A stretch of 6,484 bases of DNA from an uncultured Ignavibacteriota bacterium (GTDB taxonomy: Bacteria > Bacteroidota > Ignavibacteria > Tepidaquicellales > Tepidaquicellaceae). The notes below the pieces were generated by a model that was given only the letters and a program-made list of their open reading frames with translations, had not been told where the DNA came from and did not search any database. Where the stretch lies: the NCBI GenBank assembly GCA_903901375.1, contig CAIUQV010000571.1, positions 1 through 6,484 of the forward strand, read 5' to 3'. The translations under genes and the position numbers were made by a program. Positions 5,525-6,484 of the stretch are shown here, piece by piece (the stretch's first letter is position 1; the number at the start of each line of letters is the position of its first letter).

Positions 5525-6484
5525 TTATAAACTATACATTATCTTTGCTGTAATTTTTCTTGCAGTATTATCTGTCGGTGCCAGACTCGTTCAGCTTCAG
5601 GTCGTAGAACAGAAAGAATATGGAAATGTCTCCGATAAAAACTCTATTAAAAAGATTATTGAAACTCCTGCAAGAGGTTTAATATTCGACAGAACAGGGA
5701 AAGTTGTTGTTGATAACAGACCTTCTTACACACTCACGATTACTCCTTTTCAGTTTAATAAAAACCTGACAGAAGAAGTTGCTGCTCTCGTTGGTATGGA
5801 CCCTGAAGATATTCGCACCGAACTCTCAAAAGCTAAAGGTACTAACAGGTTCAATCCTGTTAAAATAAAACGTGACCTCGATTTTAAGACTATAGCTTTT
5901 ATAGAGGAAAATCGCGATAGACTCAGAGGCGTTAGTTATCAGGTCGAATCTTTACGCTCTTATCCCAATAAATTCAGAGCTGCACATATTTTCGGTTATA
6001 ACAGTGAGATTAGTGAAAAGCAGCTTACGGAATCGACTGAAAATTTCTATCGTCAGGGAGATCTGATTGGTACAACTGGTCTTGAAAAGTATTATGAAAA
6101 AGAACTTAGAGGTGAAAAAGGAAACAAACTTATATCTGTTGATGTGAACGGTAAGGAAGTCGGTCCTTACAACGACGGAAAGAATGATATTAAGTCTGTA
6201 AATGGGTCTGACCTTCATACAACTATCGATTCCGATTTACAGGAATATGCTGAAAAGCTTCTTGGCAGACGCCGCGGGGCTATCATTGCAGTTGACCCGC
6301 GTACAGGTGAAATATTATGTATGGTTTCTAAACCTGATTTTGATTTGAATGTGTTCTCGGGTACTCCCGATACAAAAGAAATAGCAAAGCTTTTTAACGA
6401 CCCGGATAAACCTGTATTCAATCGTGTCACTCAGACAAAGTATCCTCCGGGTTCTACCTGGAAAATGATGATGGCTCTTGCAGG
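5514..6484 (+). CDS. mrdA: Penicillin-binding protein 2 (elongasome transpeptidase), N-terminal part
   Basis: PBP2 is a membrane-anchored class B penicillin-binding protein that cross-links new peptidoglycan during side-wall growth, in complex with RodA and under MreC control. The window holds 323 codons of what is usually a protein of about 600-700 residues; the rest lies beyond the edge. Visible parts are a membrane anchor (about residues 8-23, YIIFAVIFLAVLSVGA), the dimerisation-domain motif TPARGLIFDRTGKVVVDNRP (51-70), HIFGYNSEIS (158-167), GTTGLEKYYEKELRG (186-200), TTIDSDLQ (236-243), AVDPRTGEILCMVS (259-272) and the SxxK active site in YPPGSTWKM with Ser314 and Lys317. The order and spacing suit PBP2 rather than FtsI, and the mreBCD context supports it. 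The GTG start has AGGAG 8 bases upstream and overlaps mreD by 11 bp. The SxN and KTG motifs cannot be checked here. Confidence 0.93.
   Translation, partial: MNRDYKLYIIFAVIFLAVLSVGARLVQLQVVEQKEYGNVSDKNSIKKIIETPARGLIFDRTGKVVVDNRPSYTLTITPFQFNKNLTEEVAALVGMDPEDIRTELSKAKGTNRFNPVKIKRDLDFKTIAFIEENRDRLRGVSYQVESLRSYPNKFRAAHIFGYNSEISEKQLTESTENFYRQGDLIGTTGLEKYYEKELRGEKGNKLISVDVNGKEVGPYNDGKNDIKSVNGSDLHTTIDSDLQEYAEKLLGRRRGAIIAVDPRTGEILCMVSKPDFDLNVFSGTPDTKEIAKLFNDPDKPVFNRVTQTKYPPGSTWKMMMALA

Overview
The window is AT-rich bacterial chromosome. The style of its PurN (FGGKGMYGMNVHKAV) and PurH, together with the order purH-mreB-mreC-mreD-PBP2 gene, points to the Bacteroidota/Chlorobiota/Ignavibacteria group. 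This placement rests on recalled family features, not on a search. Every supported gene lies on the + strand.

Layout: (1) 1-423 is the 3' end of a gene I do not recognise, open from the window edge. (2) 424-959 is a gene-free stretch of more than 500 bp. About 330 bp of it (467-797) is a nested direct-repeat array built from TTTGGTGN and ATTCGTG words, including nearly two and a half copies of an 88-bp unit; the remaining 160 bp is a T-rich leader to purN. (3) 960-3051 holds purN and purH, overlapping by 8 bp, for two folate-dependent formyl-transfer steps and the last ring closure of purine synthesis. (4) 3052-3142 is an extremely AT-rich gap (9 G/C in 91 bp) that probably holds the mreB promoter. 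(5) 3143-6484 is the start of a cell-elongation operon: mreB, mreC, mreD and the first 323 codons of a class B PBP2 gene (mrdA), which runs off the window just after its catalytic SxxK motif.

MreB filaments on the inner membrane face, MreC and MreD in the membrane and periplasm, and the PBP2 transpeptidase together build side-wall peptidoglycan; rodA would be expected next, beyond the window. Tight spacing (16-bp gap, 4-bp overlap, 11-bp overlap) supports one transcript with translational coupling. Start codons are mixed: TTG for purN and mreC without a visible Shine-Dalgarno sequence, GTG with a strong AGGAG for the PBP2 gene, ATG for the rest.

I see no undescribed defence, mobile or RNA system. 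The genes are ordinary core genes. The feature most worth a second look is the nested GTG-word repeat array upstream of purN; next is the unidentified protein at the left edge.
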